Shown: positions 43,336 to 52,201 of the stretch, piece by piece
Numbering within the stretch: position 1 is the stretch's first letter
How the letters are laid out: each line of letters opens with the position of its first letter
Source: Embleya sp042956465
GTDB lineage: Bacteria; Actinomycetota; Actinomycetes; Streptomycetales; Streptomycetaceae
Length of the DNA stretch: 64,000 nt
Assembly: GCF_042956465.1 (NCBI RefSeq)
Contig: NZ_JBIBGL010000005.1
Location: forward strand, 124,001-188,000
Direction: 5' to 3'
The notes under the pieces: generated by a model
The model's input: the letters and a program-made list of their open reading frames with translations, nothing else
What the model was told of the DNA's origin: nothing
Database searches by the model: none
Translations under genes and position numbers: made by a program

Positions 43336-44514
43336 TCAGGCGCTCGGCACGGGCCGCGGTGGTTGCGGGCCGGTGTAGCGGGCGATCGGGCGGATGATCT
43401 TGGTGTCCTCGGCCTGCTCCAGGATGTTCGCGCACCACCCGATCACCCGGCTCGCGGTGAACGTCGGGGTGAACATGCTCCGCGGGATCCCGCACAACTG
43501 CATCACCACGCCCGCGTAGAACTCCACGTTGACGTGCAACTCGCGGCCCGGCTTGAGTTCGGCCAGGATCCCGGTCACCCGACGGTGTACCGCGGCGGCG
43601 AACTCCACCAGTTCCACGCCCTGCGCGTCGGCGTGTTCGGCGAGTTCGGCGGCGATGTCGGCAAGCATCACCGCGCGCGGATCCTCGGTGCGGTAGACCG
43701 CGTGACCGAAGCCCATGATCCGCTCCCCCGCCGCGATCCTGGCCCGCACCCACGCGTCGATCCGCTCCGGCGAGCCGATCTCGTCCAGCGCCTCCAGGGC
43801 CCGATCCGGCGCACCGCCGTGCAACGGGCCGGAGAACGCGCCGATCGCGCCGACCACCGCGGAGACCAGATTCGCCCCCGAGGAGGCGATCACCCGCGCG
43901 GTGAACGTGGAGGCGTTGAAGCCGTGGTCGATGGTCGCGATCAGGTAGCGCTCGATCGCGGCCACCTGCGCGGGCTCGGGTTCCGTTCCGGTCACCAGGT
44001 GGAGCCAGTTGGCCGCCGTGGACAGGTCGGCCCGCGGCTCCGGCGGCTCGGCGCCCGCGCGGATGCGGTACAGCGCCGCCAGGATGGTCGGGGTCACCGC
44101 GCCGACCAGCAACGCGTCCGCCGCCCGCCGCCGCGGATCGCACTCCCACAGCGGTGGCAGGTTGCGCGCGGCGCCGATCAGCGACAGCGCGGTACGCAGT
44201 CCGGCGAGCGGGTCGAACCGCTCGCCGGCCATGGCGATCGACGGCAACACCGGCCGCAGTTCCTCGGGCAACACCCGCAGGCGGGCGATCTCCGCCGCGA
44301 ACGGCGCCCGTTCCTCGGCCGCGGGCAACCGGCCGTGTACGAACAGGAACCACACATCCTCGAAGGTGCGGGTGCCGGCCAGTTCGATCGCCGAGTACTG
44401 CCGGTAGTGGTAGAAGCCCTCGTTGCCCCGCACGTCGCCCAGTTCGGTGGTGGTGACCACCACCCCCTTCAGGCCCCTGGGTACGTCGATCCGCTCGTCA
44501 CCGGCGACCGCCAT
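43336..44514 (-). CDS. Citrate synthase-family protein
   Basis: 392 residues. LKGVVVTTTELGDVRGNEGFYHYRQ at the N-terminus, the small-domain His in LHGGAPDRA and the second His in GFGHAVYRTEDPR match citrate/methylcitrate synthases. The catalytic Asp of NVDFYSG is Glu here (NVEFYAG), a change also consistent with a subgroup of actinobacterial homologues. It condenses acetyl- or propionyl-CoA with oxaloacetate in the family. Divergent from a second homologue with a DNA-binding domain, 115 bases away. Confidence 0.9.
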   Translation of the reverse strand: MAVAGDERIDVPRGLKGVVVTTTELGDVRGNEGFYHYRQYSAIELAGTRTFEDVWFLFVHGRLPAAEERAPFAAEIARLRVLPEELRPVLPSIAMAGERFDPLAGLRTALSLIGAARNLPPLWECDPRRRAADALLVGAVTPTILAALYRIRAGAEPPEPRADLSTAANWLHLVTGTEPEPAQVAAIERYLIATIDHGFNASTFTARVIASSGANLVSAVVGAIGAFSGPLHGGAPDRALEALDEIGSPERIDAWVRARIAAGERIMGFGHAVYRTEDPRAVMLADIAAELAEHADAQGVELVEFAAAVHRRVTGILAELKPGRELHVNVEFYAGVVMQLCGIPRSMFTPTFTASRVIGWCANILEQAEDTKIIRPIARYTGPQPPRPVPSA

Positions 44515-44577
44515 GACATGCCTCCCATCCTCGGCGGAGCCGCACCGGCCCGCCCACCAAGAATGTCGATCACGCCA

Positions 44578-44608
44578 TCAAGTATCGTCAATGTTGATTA
44601 CGTCAATG
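44578..44608. promoter_or_regulatory. TCAA/TTGA half-site array between the citrate synthases
   Basis: CGTCAATG is repeated 15 bp apart (44586, 44601); TCAATGTTGA and TTGATTACGTCAA form overlapping dyads. This AT-rich patch lies just before the HTH-citrate synthase start and probably controls both divergent genes. Confidence 0.5.
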
Positions 44609-44629
44609 TGTGCTGGAGGTGCGGACGAA

Positions 44630-45937
44630 ATGGCTGGTCGGCGCAGGGTTCCGGGCGAGGGAAGTGAGCGGGATTACCCCGCCGACTACCTGACCACCGC
44701 CCAGGCCGCGCAGCGGTTGGGGGTCAAGCCCGAGACGATCTACGCCTACGTCAGCCGCGGATTGTTGACCAGCGTGCGCGACGAGTCCCGGCAACGCGGC
44801 AGCCGGTTCGCCACCGCCGAGGTGGAGGCGCTGGCCGAGCGCACCGGCGGGCGACGCGACCCCAACGGCTCGATCGAGCGCATCCACACCCACCTGACCC
44901 TGTTGGCCGACGACCACCTGTACTACCGCGGTCGAGACGTGCGCGAACTCGCCGAACACCGCCTCGAGTCGGTGGCGCACTGGCTGTGGCGGGCCGAACT
45001 CGCCGACGTGCCCTCGTTCGAGGTCTCCGCCGAACGGGCCGAGACGGTCCGTCGCACGGTCGCCCTCCTGCCGGACACCGCCCGGCTGATCGACCGCATC
45101 CGGATGATCGTGGCCGCGACCGGCACGACCGATCCGCTGCGCTACGACCTGTCCGAACCGGCGGTCGTCCGCGGCGGCGAGACCCTGCTCGCGGTGATCG
45201 CCGACACCCTGCCGCCGTGTGCGGGCGCGCAACCGCCGACCGGCCGCACCCTGGCCGAGCGGCTGTGGCCGAAACTCACCGCCCGGCCGGCGACACCGGA
45301 ACACGTACGCCTGCTGAACGCCGCGCTGGTGCTGATGGCCGACCACGACCTGGCGGTGTCGACGCTGGCCGCGCGGGTGGCGGCGAGCGCGCGGGCGGAC
45401 GTGTACGCCGTGGTGTCCGCCGGCCTGGGTGTGGTCGACGGCCGCCACCACGGCGCCGCGATCGGCCTGACCCACCGCTTCCTGCGCGACGCGCTCGACC
45501 CCGCGGGCAGCCCCACGATCGCGGTCGCCGACCGCCTCCGCGCCGGCGAACACCTGCCCGGCCTGGGCCACGTGCTCTATGTGGACCGCGATCCGCGCGC
45601 CGACATGGTGCTCGACCTGCTGCGCGAGCAGGCCCGGGACGACGACCGGGTCGCCCGGGTGGTCCGGGCCGTGGACGCCCTGACCCGGGAAACCGCGGCC
45701 CGCGAGAACATGTTCGCCAACGTCGACCTGGCGCTCGCGGCCCTGACGCACGCGATGGACATGCGACCGGATGCCGGCGAGGCGATCTTCGCGATGGCCC
45801 GCTCGATCGGCTGGCTCGCCCACGCCCTGGAGGAATACCGGCAACCCGGCCTGCGCTACCGCGCCGTCGGCGTCTACACCGGCCCGCGTCCCGCCACCGC
45901 CGGCGACGCCGGCAACCCGAAGGCACGTCGGGACTGA
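44630..45937 (+). CDS. Citrate synthase homologue with N-terminal helix-turn-helix
   Basis: 435 residues. Residues 18-60 form a MerR/excisionase-like DNA-binding domain (YLTTAQAAQRLGVKPETIYAYVSRGLL), and 70-420 are citrate synthase. The catalytic His is seen in GLGHVLYVDRDPRAD and the Asp in NVDLALAAL, though the stretch around HHGAAIGL is degenerate compared with the usual substrate-binding HGG. GGAGG precedes the ATG. It may be a metabolite-sensing regulator, an enzyme, or both, and is divergent from its paralogue. Confidence 0.9.
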   Translation: MAGRRRVPGEGSERDYPADYLTTAQAAQRLGVKPETIYAYVSRGLLTSVRDESRQRGSRFATAEVEALAERTGGRRDPNGSIERIHTHLTLLADDHLYYRGRDVRELAEHRLESVAHWLWRAELADVPSFEVSAERAETVRRTVALLPDTARLIDRIRMIVAATGTTDPLRYDLSEPAVVRGGETLLAVIADTLPPCAGAQPPTGRTLAERLWPKLTARPATPEHVRLLNAALVLMADHDLAVSTLAARVAASARADVYAVVSAGLGVVDGRHHGAAIGLTHRFLRDALDPAGSPTIAVADRLRAGEHLPGLGHVLYVDRDPRADMVLDLLREQARDDDRVARVVRAVDALTRETAARENMFANVDLALAALTHAMDMRPDAGEAIFAMARSIGWLAHALEEYRQPGLRYRAVGVYTGPRPATAGDAGNPKARRD

Positions 45938-46081
45938 GCGCCGCCGTCCGGACGCGGGGACGATTCTCCGTTCGGATCGCGGCCGGCGGCGTCAGTGCCC
46001 CTCGGTCCACGTGCGCAGGCCCATCAAAGGCGCGCTCGGCACCGACGACCCCCACTCCCGCTCGCCGGAGGGGGCAACGGC

Positions 46082-47452
46082 TCAGGCCGTGTCCCCGCCG
46101 ACGGCCGGAGCCGGGAGCGGGGCGGCGGCCGGGGCGGCGGGCACCGGGGTGAGTCGCAGCGAGACGACGTACGAGACCACCACCGCGAGGATCACGAGCG
46201 GCATCACGGTAAGCCCCTGCGACCCCAGCAGCAGGGTGGCCAACAGCACCGAGGTCATCGGGAGTTTCAGCATCGCCACGCACATGGCGCCGATACCCAT
46301 CGCGAATCCGGACGTCAGGTCCAGCCCGGGGAGATGGGACAGGGCGATCCCGCCCACCGCGCCGACGAACATCGAGGGGAACACGAGGCCGCCGCGGAAG
46401 CTGCTCAGTGACGCGCAGTACGCCGCCGATTTGCACACGATGAGCAGCACGAGCGCGCCCACCGAGTATCCGGCGCTGTCGGCGAGCAGTGGGTTCAGCC
46501 CGTGCTGCCCCGAATACAGCACCCCCGATGCCTCGTATCCCGATCCTTCGGCGTACACGAACGCGGCCACTCCGACGATCGCGCCCATCATCACTGTGGC
46601 CGGCACCCTCCACTGCTCGACGCGCGCCTGTGCGTAGAGGGCGCCCCGACGGATGCCGGTGCCGAGGAAGGCCGCCGCGAGCCCGATGACGAGAGCCCAG
46701 CCGAACGACGCGACATCCGGCACGTCGGCATGCGGCACGTCGTCAAGAGCCAGCGAGTACGTGCCCAGGCCGGTCCACGAGCCCAGACCGATGAAGACGA
46801 GCGAACCGATGCCGGCGGCCAGCAGGCCCGGCACCAGCACCATCCCGAGCATCGGCCCGGCGAGGCCCGAAGCCTCCATCAGCAGGAACGCACCCAGGAG
46901 TGGTGATCCCAGCAGCGCGCTGACCGCGGCGAAACTCCCGGCAGCGCCCACGATGGCGCTCGCCTTCGGCTCGATGTCCGGCTTCACCAGCCGTGCGCCG
47001 AGCACGGCGAGGCCGGCGCCGAGGGTGATGAGCGGCGCCTCGGGTCCCAGGACGACGCCGATCCCGAGGGAGACCAGCGCCGCGAGTACGATACCGGGCA
47101 GTTCCACCGCGGACGGCGCGCCCGCCGAGGAAACGCCCTCGGCCGGCTTGTGCCCGCCTTCCCCCGGTAACCGGCGAATGATCAGGCCGACCAGCAGACC
47201 CGCGACGGCGAGCAGCGGCACCGGCCACCACGAGGGCGTGCCGTCGAAGCCCAAGGCCTCGGGCAGGTCGGTATAGGTCAGCGACTCCAGTCGGGAGACG
47301 AGGGCGAGGAATCCGAACGCCGCCGCCGAGATCGGCACTCCCAGGACCGCCGTCATCACCAGAAGCCCCACGTATCCGCGGGCACGGACGGGCGCGAAGG
47401 GGTCGAGTGGCGCGGTTTCGGGCACTCCGGCGGGCGTGGCCGACACTCTCAT
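46082..47452 (-). CDS. ClC-type chloride channel or antiporter
   Basis: 456 residues, many membrane helices. The filter motif is GPEAPLIT (usual GREGP), which keeps the gating Glu, and SSFRGGLVFPSMFVGA holds the GGxFxP block. GSPLLGAFLLMEA matches the central helix. The protein exchanges Cl- (or F-) across the membrane. GGAG precedes the ATG; a 48-codon upstream extension is Arg-rich and rejected. Divergent from the GH15 gene. Confidence 0.9.
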   Translation of the reverse strand: MRVSATPAGVPETAPLDPFAPVRARGYVGLLVMTAVLGVPISAAAFGFLALVSRLESLTYTDLPEALGFDGTPSWWPVPLLAVAGLLVGLIIRRLPGEGGHKPAEGVSSAGAPSAVELPGIVLAALVSLGIGVVLGPEAPLITLGAGLAVLGARLVKPDIEPKASAIVGAAGSFAAVSALLGSPLLGAFLLMEASGLAGPMLGMVLVPGLLAAGIGSLVFIGLGSWTGLGTYSLALDDVPHADVPDVASFGWALVIGLAAAFLGTGIRRGALYAQARVEQWRVPATVMMGAIVGVAAFVYAEGSGYEASGVLYSGQHGLNPLLADSAGYSVGALVLLIVCKSAAYCASLSSFRGGLVFPSMFVGAVGGIALSHLPGLDLTSGFAMGIGAMCVAMLKLPMTSVLLATLLLGSQGLTVMPLVILAVVVSYVVSLRLTPVPAAPAAAPLPAPAVGGDTA

Positions 47453-47760
47453 CGTCTCCTCAGCATCGGAACCCGCACGAAGGCGTCGGCTCACAAGCCT
47501 TTGTCCGGTGATACCACGCGGAGCAGCCGGCTCCGCGTACCCGGCCCGCGGCACTCCGGTACGTCCCGCACCGTCATGCCCCCGGCCCAATCGCACCGCG
47601 ACCGGCCGAGGCCCCGCCCCGGGCCGACGCCACGGCCGTGCCGTTCGGCAATCGGGCTTCGCGGCCGCGGGAGCGCACCGGTCGCGCGGCCCCGAAGGGC
47701 ATGAAGCCGGCGCCTGCCGGATAGTGGATCGGGTAGGGATTCGGCTGAGATTGGACTCTC
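47453..47760. other. Divergent promoter region between clc-like and GH15 genes
   Basis: 308 bases without a supported gene. The 40 bases before the GH15 start are AT-richer, with TAGTGG and TAGGGAT words that could act as -10 elements. The rest is GC-rich and shows no clear dyad. Open frames here have poor codon use. Confidence 0.4.
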
Positions 47761-49581
47761 ATGGACCGCTACCCTCCCATCGCGGAACACGGCCTGATCG
47801 GCGATCTCCAGACCGCGGCACTGGTTTCCTCACAGGGCGTCGTCGACTGGTTCGCCGCGCCCAGGTTCGACTCCCCCAGCATCTTCGCGGCGTTGCTCGA
47901 CCACGATCGGGGCGGCTTCTTCCGAGTGGCCCCGGACGTCTCGGAAGCCACCTGCAAGCAGCTGTACTATCCCGACACCGCACTCCTGGTGACCAGGTTC
48001 ATGTCCCCGGACGGTGTCGGCGAGGTGATCGACTGGATGCCGCCGAACACCAGCCGAATACCCAGCGACCGGCACACCCTGCTGCGCGCCGTGCGCACGG
48101 TGCGCGGCACCGTGCGGTTCGACCTGGAATGCCGACCACGCTTCGACTACGGCCGGGCCGCCCACCGGCTCGATCCGGGAGCCGACGGTGGCGTGTTCCG
48201 CGCCCCGGGCGTCACCGCGTACCTGCAGAGCAGTTTTCCGCTGGAGCGGGACGGCGACGACATGCGGGGTTCGGTCACCCTGAGCGTCGGCCAGGAGGCG
48301 GGCGCAGTCTTCACCGTCTGCACCGGCGGCGGCGAGGCCCCACCGCCGTTCACCGTCGCCACGGGCACCGAACAGCTGTGGCACGCCGCCGACTTCTGGC
48401 AACAATGGGTGCACGGCTCCAACTACCGCGGCCGCTGGCCCGACATGGTCAACCGCTCCGCCATCACCCTCAAGCTGCTCACCTACGCCCCCACCGGCGC
48501 GCCGGTGGCCGCGGCCACGATGGGCCTGCCCGAGCAGGTGGGCGGCGAGCGCAACTGGGACTACCGCTACACCTGGGTGCGCGACGGGTCGCTCTCCGTC
48601 CGGGCCCTGCTCGACCTCGGCTTCGTCGAGGAGGCGACCGACTTCACGCACTGGCTCGGCGACCGGCTCCGTGCCTCGGCCGGGCAGGAGGGCGAGCCGC
48701 TCCGAATCATGTACCGGGTCGACGGTGAACCGCTGTCGACGGAAGAAACCCTCGACCACTTCGAGGGCTACCGGGGCTCCGCACCGGTGCGGCTCGGCAA
48801 CGCGGCCGCCGACCAGTTGCAGTTGGACATCTACGGCGAGGCCCTCTACGCCCTGTCGGAGGGGCGCGAGATCGCCACACAGGCCGGCTACCGAGGCTGG
48901 AAGACCATGGCCCGCACGCTGGACTGGCTGGCCGACTCCTGGGACCGGCCCGACGAGGGCATCTGGGAAACGCGCGGCGGACGCAAGGACTTCACCTACA
49001 GCCGGGTCATGTGCTGGGCGGCCTTCGACCGCGGCCTGCGGATGGCAAGGGATTTCGGCCGACCCGCCGACACCGTCCGCTGGACCGAGGCCCGCGACAC
49101 CGTCATGGAACAGATCATGGAACACGGCTGGGACGAGTCCGCTCAGGCCTACGTCCAGCACTACGGCGGGGACGCCGTCCTGGACGCGTCACTGCTGCTG
49201 ATGCCCCGGGTCGGCTTCATCGCCCCCAGGGACCCGTCCTGGTTGTCCACCCTGGACGCCATGGATCGCACGCTGGTCTCCGACAGCCTGGTCTACCGGT
49301 ACGACCCGGCCGCCTCTCCCGACGGCCTGCGCGGCTCCGAGGGCACGTTCAGTCTCTGCACCTTCCTCTATGTGGACGCCCTCGCCCGGGCCGAACGCCT
49401 GCGCCCCGCCCGGTACACCTTCCAGAAGATGCTCACCTACGCCAACCACGTCGGCCTCTTCGCCGAGGAGGTGGGCCCCACCGGCGAACAACTGGGCAAC
49501 TTCCCACAGGCGTTCACCCACCTTTCACTCATCACGGCCGCCTGCACCCTGGACGAGGCCCTCGACCAGCGGCGCGTCTGA
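47761..49581 (+). CDS. GH15-family glucan hydrolase (glucoamylase/trehalase-like)
   Basis: 606 residues, cytosolic (no signal peptide). YPPIAEHGLIGDLQTAALVSSQGVVDWFAAPRFDSPSIF is the N-terminal beta-sandwich typical of actinobacterial GH15 proteins; the (alpha/alpha)6 barrel shows ERNWDYRYTWVRDGSLSVRALL and PDEGIWETRGG with the catalytic acid, and EEVGPTGEQLGNFPQAFTH with the catalytic base. Mycobacterial relatives are trehalases; others cut maltooligosaccharides. Substrate is not decided by sequence. Confidence 0.92.
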   Translation: MDRYPPIAEHGLIGDLQTAALVSSQGVVDWFAAPRFDSPSIFAALLDHDRGGFFRVAPDVSEATCKQLYYPDTALLVTRFMSPDGVGEVIDWMPPNTSRIPSDRHTLLRAVRTVRGTVRFDLECRPRFDYGRAAHRLDPGADGGVFRAPGVTAYLQSSFPLERDGDDMRGSVTLSVGQEAGAVFTVCTGGGEAPPPFTVATGTEQLWHAADFWQQWVHGSNYRGRWPDMVNRSAITLKLLTYAPTGAPVAAATMGLPEQVGGERNWDYRYTWVRDGSLSVRALLDLGFVEEATDFTHWLGDRLRASAGQEGEPLRIMYRVDGEPLSTEETLDHFEGYRGSAPVRLGNAAADQLQLDIYGEALYALSEGREIATQAGYRGWKTMARTLDWLADSWDRPDEGIWETRGGRKDFTYSRVMCWAAFDRGLRMARDFGRPADTVRWTEARDTVMEQIMEHGWDESAQAYVQHYGGDAVLDASLLLMPRVGFIAPRDPSWLSTLDAMDRTLVSDSLVYRYDPAASPDGLRGSEGTFSLCTFLYVDALARAERLRPARYTFQKMLTYANHVGLFAEEVGPTGEQLGNFPQAFTHLSLITAACTLDEALDQRRV

Positions 49582-49694
49582 CGGTCCACGAGCGCACCGA
49601 GCGGGCCCGACCGTCGACCGCACGCCCTGCGGGTCGGCGAACCACCCGGCGGAGCGCCCGGATCGAGCGGCCCGGTGGGGCGGAGCCGGCGGTG

Positions 49695-50714
49695 TCACTC
49701 CCCGACGTCCTCGTCGGTCAGCGGTTCCAGCACGCCGTGGGTGTCGAGGCGATACAGCACGACCAGCGCCGGGCCGATCAGCACGATGGCGATGAGCGCC
49801 ACGAAGAGCATCCACCGCAGTGAGGCGCTCGCTCCCGCCGCCTGCCGCACGGTCAGGGAGGTGGGCACCAGATAGGGGCGCTGGGCGAACCCCCAGGCGG
49901 CGACCATCGAGGCCACCGAGGCCACCGAGGTGTACCGCGCCCATCCGGCATGGCGGCCGGAGACGAGCCAGGCCGTGGCGGCCACGGCAACCGCGGCGAA
50001 GACCACCAGCAGGAGCCCGATCCCGTGGGTGAGTCCGTGATGGACGTACGACGCGTGCTCGTCGGTCACGGCCAGGCCGAGCGCGCCCACGACCACGAGC
50101 GCGCCGATGCCGATCCAGGCACGCACCCGGAAGTAGCCGATCAGGTCGGGGGCGTCGAAGCGACGTGCGTCCGAGGTGAGGAACACCGCGCCGAGGAACG
50201 CGGTGGCCGCGACGGCGAGCAGTCCGGCGAGGATCGAGGTGGTATTGGCCCAGGCGTCGGCCGAGGCGGTGGTGCCCGGCTCGACCCGGCCGGAGGCCAC
50301 GCCGCCTGCGGCGGCGCCCAGGAAGAACGGGGTGAGCAACGAGGAAACGGCGAACACGGCACCGTAGATCCGGCGTTCGGCCAGTCGCCGGGTGGGCTTG
50401 CGCAGCGCGAACCCGGCGCCGCGCAGGACCATGCCGACGACGGCCAGCGCCAGCGGCAACCACAGCGCGGTGAACACCGTCTGGAAGAACACCGGGAAGC
50501 CCGTCCACATGAGGACCAGAACGAAGATCAGCCAGACGTTGTTGACCTCCCACACCGGTGCCATCGCGTGGTCGATCAGCCGGCGCGGAGCCTTCCCGCG
50601 CTCCGCACCGCCGGCCAGCAGGTCCCAGAACCCGGCGCCGTAGTCGACGCCGCCGCCGCAGGCGTACGCGGCGATGACCGACAGCAGGATCCAGGCGACG
50701 AGGTCGGCGGTCAC
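49695..50714 (-). CDS. cydB: Cytochrome bd oxidase subunit II
   Basis: 339 residues with about nine membrane helices. ACGGGVDYGAGFWDLLAGG at the first helix and MAPVWEVNNVWLIFVLVLMWTGFP are CydB signatures. It is the structural partner of CydA in the quinol:O2 oxidoreductase. GTG overlaps the cydA stop as GTGA. No cydDC exporter genes lie nearby; they would be needed for assembly and must be elsewhere. Confidence 0.94.
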   Translation of the reverse strand: MTADLVAWILLSVIAAYACGGGVDYGAGFWDLLAGGAERGKAPRRLIDHAMAPVWEVNNVWLIFVLVLMWTGFPVFFQTVFTALWLPLALAVVGMVLRGAGFALRKPTRRLAERRIYGAVFAVSSLLTPFFLGAAAGGVASGRVEPGTTASADAWANTTSILAGLLAVAATAFLGAVFLTSDARRFDAPDLIGYFRVRAWIGIGALVVVGALGLAVTDEHASYVHHGLTHGIGLLLVVFAAVAVAATAWLVSGRHAGWARYTSVASVASMVAAWGFAQRPYLVPTSLTVRQAAGASASLRWMLFVALIAIVLIGPALVVLYRLDTHGVLEPLTDEDVGE

Positions 50715-52201
50715 GGCACGCTCCCGGGATCCGGTCCGCTGCCCGGTCCGGCGGGCGGTGCCGGGGACTTCGGGCCGGCGCCGACGAGTTCGCCGCGTGG
50801 ACCGTACGGGGCGTCGCTCTCCGGTCGGTCGTCGAGCGCGCGGGCGGCGCCCGAGTCGGCGAGCCGCCAACGGCTGCGCATCTTGAGCAGCACGCCGAGG
50901 AACGCGCCGAAAACGAGAACGTAGACCACCACGATGACGCCGAGCACGGTCCACAGCGCGGCGGCCCGGGTCGGGGTCACCGCTTCGGAGACCCGCATGT
51001 TCCGATAGACGATCCAGGGCTGTCGACCCACCTCGGTGGTGATCCAGCCGCACTCCACGGCCAGCACACTGGCCGCACCCGCGAGGGCGGCGCATCGGAA
51101 GAACCACCGTGACCGCGGCAGGTCACGGCGGCGCAGCCGGCACCAGCCGTACCACAGCGCCAACAGGATCAGCAGGCTGCCGATGGTGACCATGATGTCG
51201 AAGGCCCAGTGCGCGATCGTCGCCTGAGTAGGCGTGGGGCGGTCGGCGGAGGGCACGGCGGTCAGCCCGGCCACTTCGGTGTCGGGGCTGAAGCCGGCCA
51301 GGATGGAGTCGAGTTGAGGGATTTTGAGGCCCCCCTTGACGCTTCCGTCCGATTGCAGCCGGCCGAACATGTACTCGGGTACGTGCGTGTCGGTGTCCCA
51401 GACGAGTTCCGTGGCGGCGAACTTGACCGGTTGCTTGTGGAAGACCGACCGAGCGATGGAGTCGCCGAGCACGAACTGCACGGGGGTGAGGACGGCGGCG
51501 ATCGTGAACGGCACCCGGAACCCGAGGAGGTGGTAGCGGTCGCGGCGACCGCGCAGCCAACCCACCGCGTAGACGCCGGCCACGACGTAGCCGGCGGTCA
51601 GGAACATCGCGACCACGAAATGCCAGTACTGGGGTCCGAACATCGGCGTGAAGATCGTCGATCGCACATCGACGTCGGTCGGCTTGCCGGTCGAGTCGAG
51701 GGTGAAACCCGCAGGGGTGTTCATCCAGGCGTTGGCGGCGATGATTCCGAACGCGCCGAGCAGCGCCGCGAACGGCAACGGGACGCCGAGCCAGAAATGC
51801 GTCCACGGCTTCAGCCGGCGCCAGCCGTACAGGTAGATCGCGATCAGGATCGCCTCGAGGAAGAACGCCCACGCCTCCACGCCGAATCCGATGCCGAAGA
51901 CGTCGCCCCACCGGCCCATCATGCCCGGCCACAACAGTCCGAACTCGAACGACAGGACCGTGCCGGTGACGATGCCGACCGCAAACTGGACGGCCATGAC
52001 CGCGGACCAGCGCCTGGCCAGCAGCATTGCCACCGGATCGTTTTTGCGCAGGGCCCGGTGGTGCATCACCAGCGTGATCAACGGCAACGCCACGCCCAAC
52101 GGCACCAAAATGATGTGGGAGGCCAGCGTGAAGGCCATCAACTCCCGTGCCGGAAGCAGCTGTTCCGGCGCCGAGGCCAGAATCGGTGAGCCGGGGTTCA
52201 T
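50711..52201 (-). CDS. cydA: Cytochrome bd oxidase subunit I
   Basis: 496 residues. Haem ligand His residues lie in ASHIILVPLG and FVVAMFLTAGY regions, and VECGWITTEVGRQPW holds the conserved GRQPW loop near the quinol site. SFEFGLLWPGMMGRWGDVFG is also diagnostic. The Q-loop is of the short type. High-affinity, non-proton-pumping terminal oxidase. Start codon overlaps the ndh stop as ATGA. Confidence 0.96.
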   Translation of the reverse strand: MNPGSPILASAPEQLLPARELMAFTLASHIILVPLGVALPLITLVMHHRALRKNDPVAMLLARRWSAVMAVQFAVGIVTGTVLSFEFGLLWPGMMGRWGDVFGIGFGVEAWAFFLEAILIAIYLYGWRRLKPWTHFWLGVPLPFAALLGAFGIIAANAWMNTPAGFTLDSTGKPTDVDVRSTIFTPMFGPQYWHFVVAMFLTAGYVVAGVYAVGWLRGRRDRYHLLGFRVPFTIAAVLTPVQFVLGDSIARSVFHKQPVKFAATELVWDTDTHVPEYMFGRLQSDGSVKGGLKIPQLDSILAGFSPDTEVAGLTAVPSADRPTPTQATIAHWAFDIMVTIGSLLILLALWYGWCRLRRRDLPRSRWFFRCAALAGAASVLAVECGWITTEVGRQPWIVYRNMRVSEAVTPTRAAALWTVLGVIVVVYVLVFGAFLGVLLKMRSRWRLADSGAARALDDRPESDAPYGPRGELVGAGPKSPAPPAGPGSGPDPGSVP

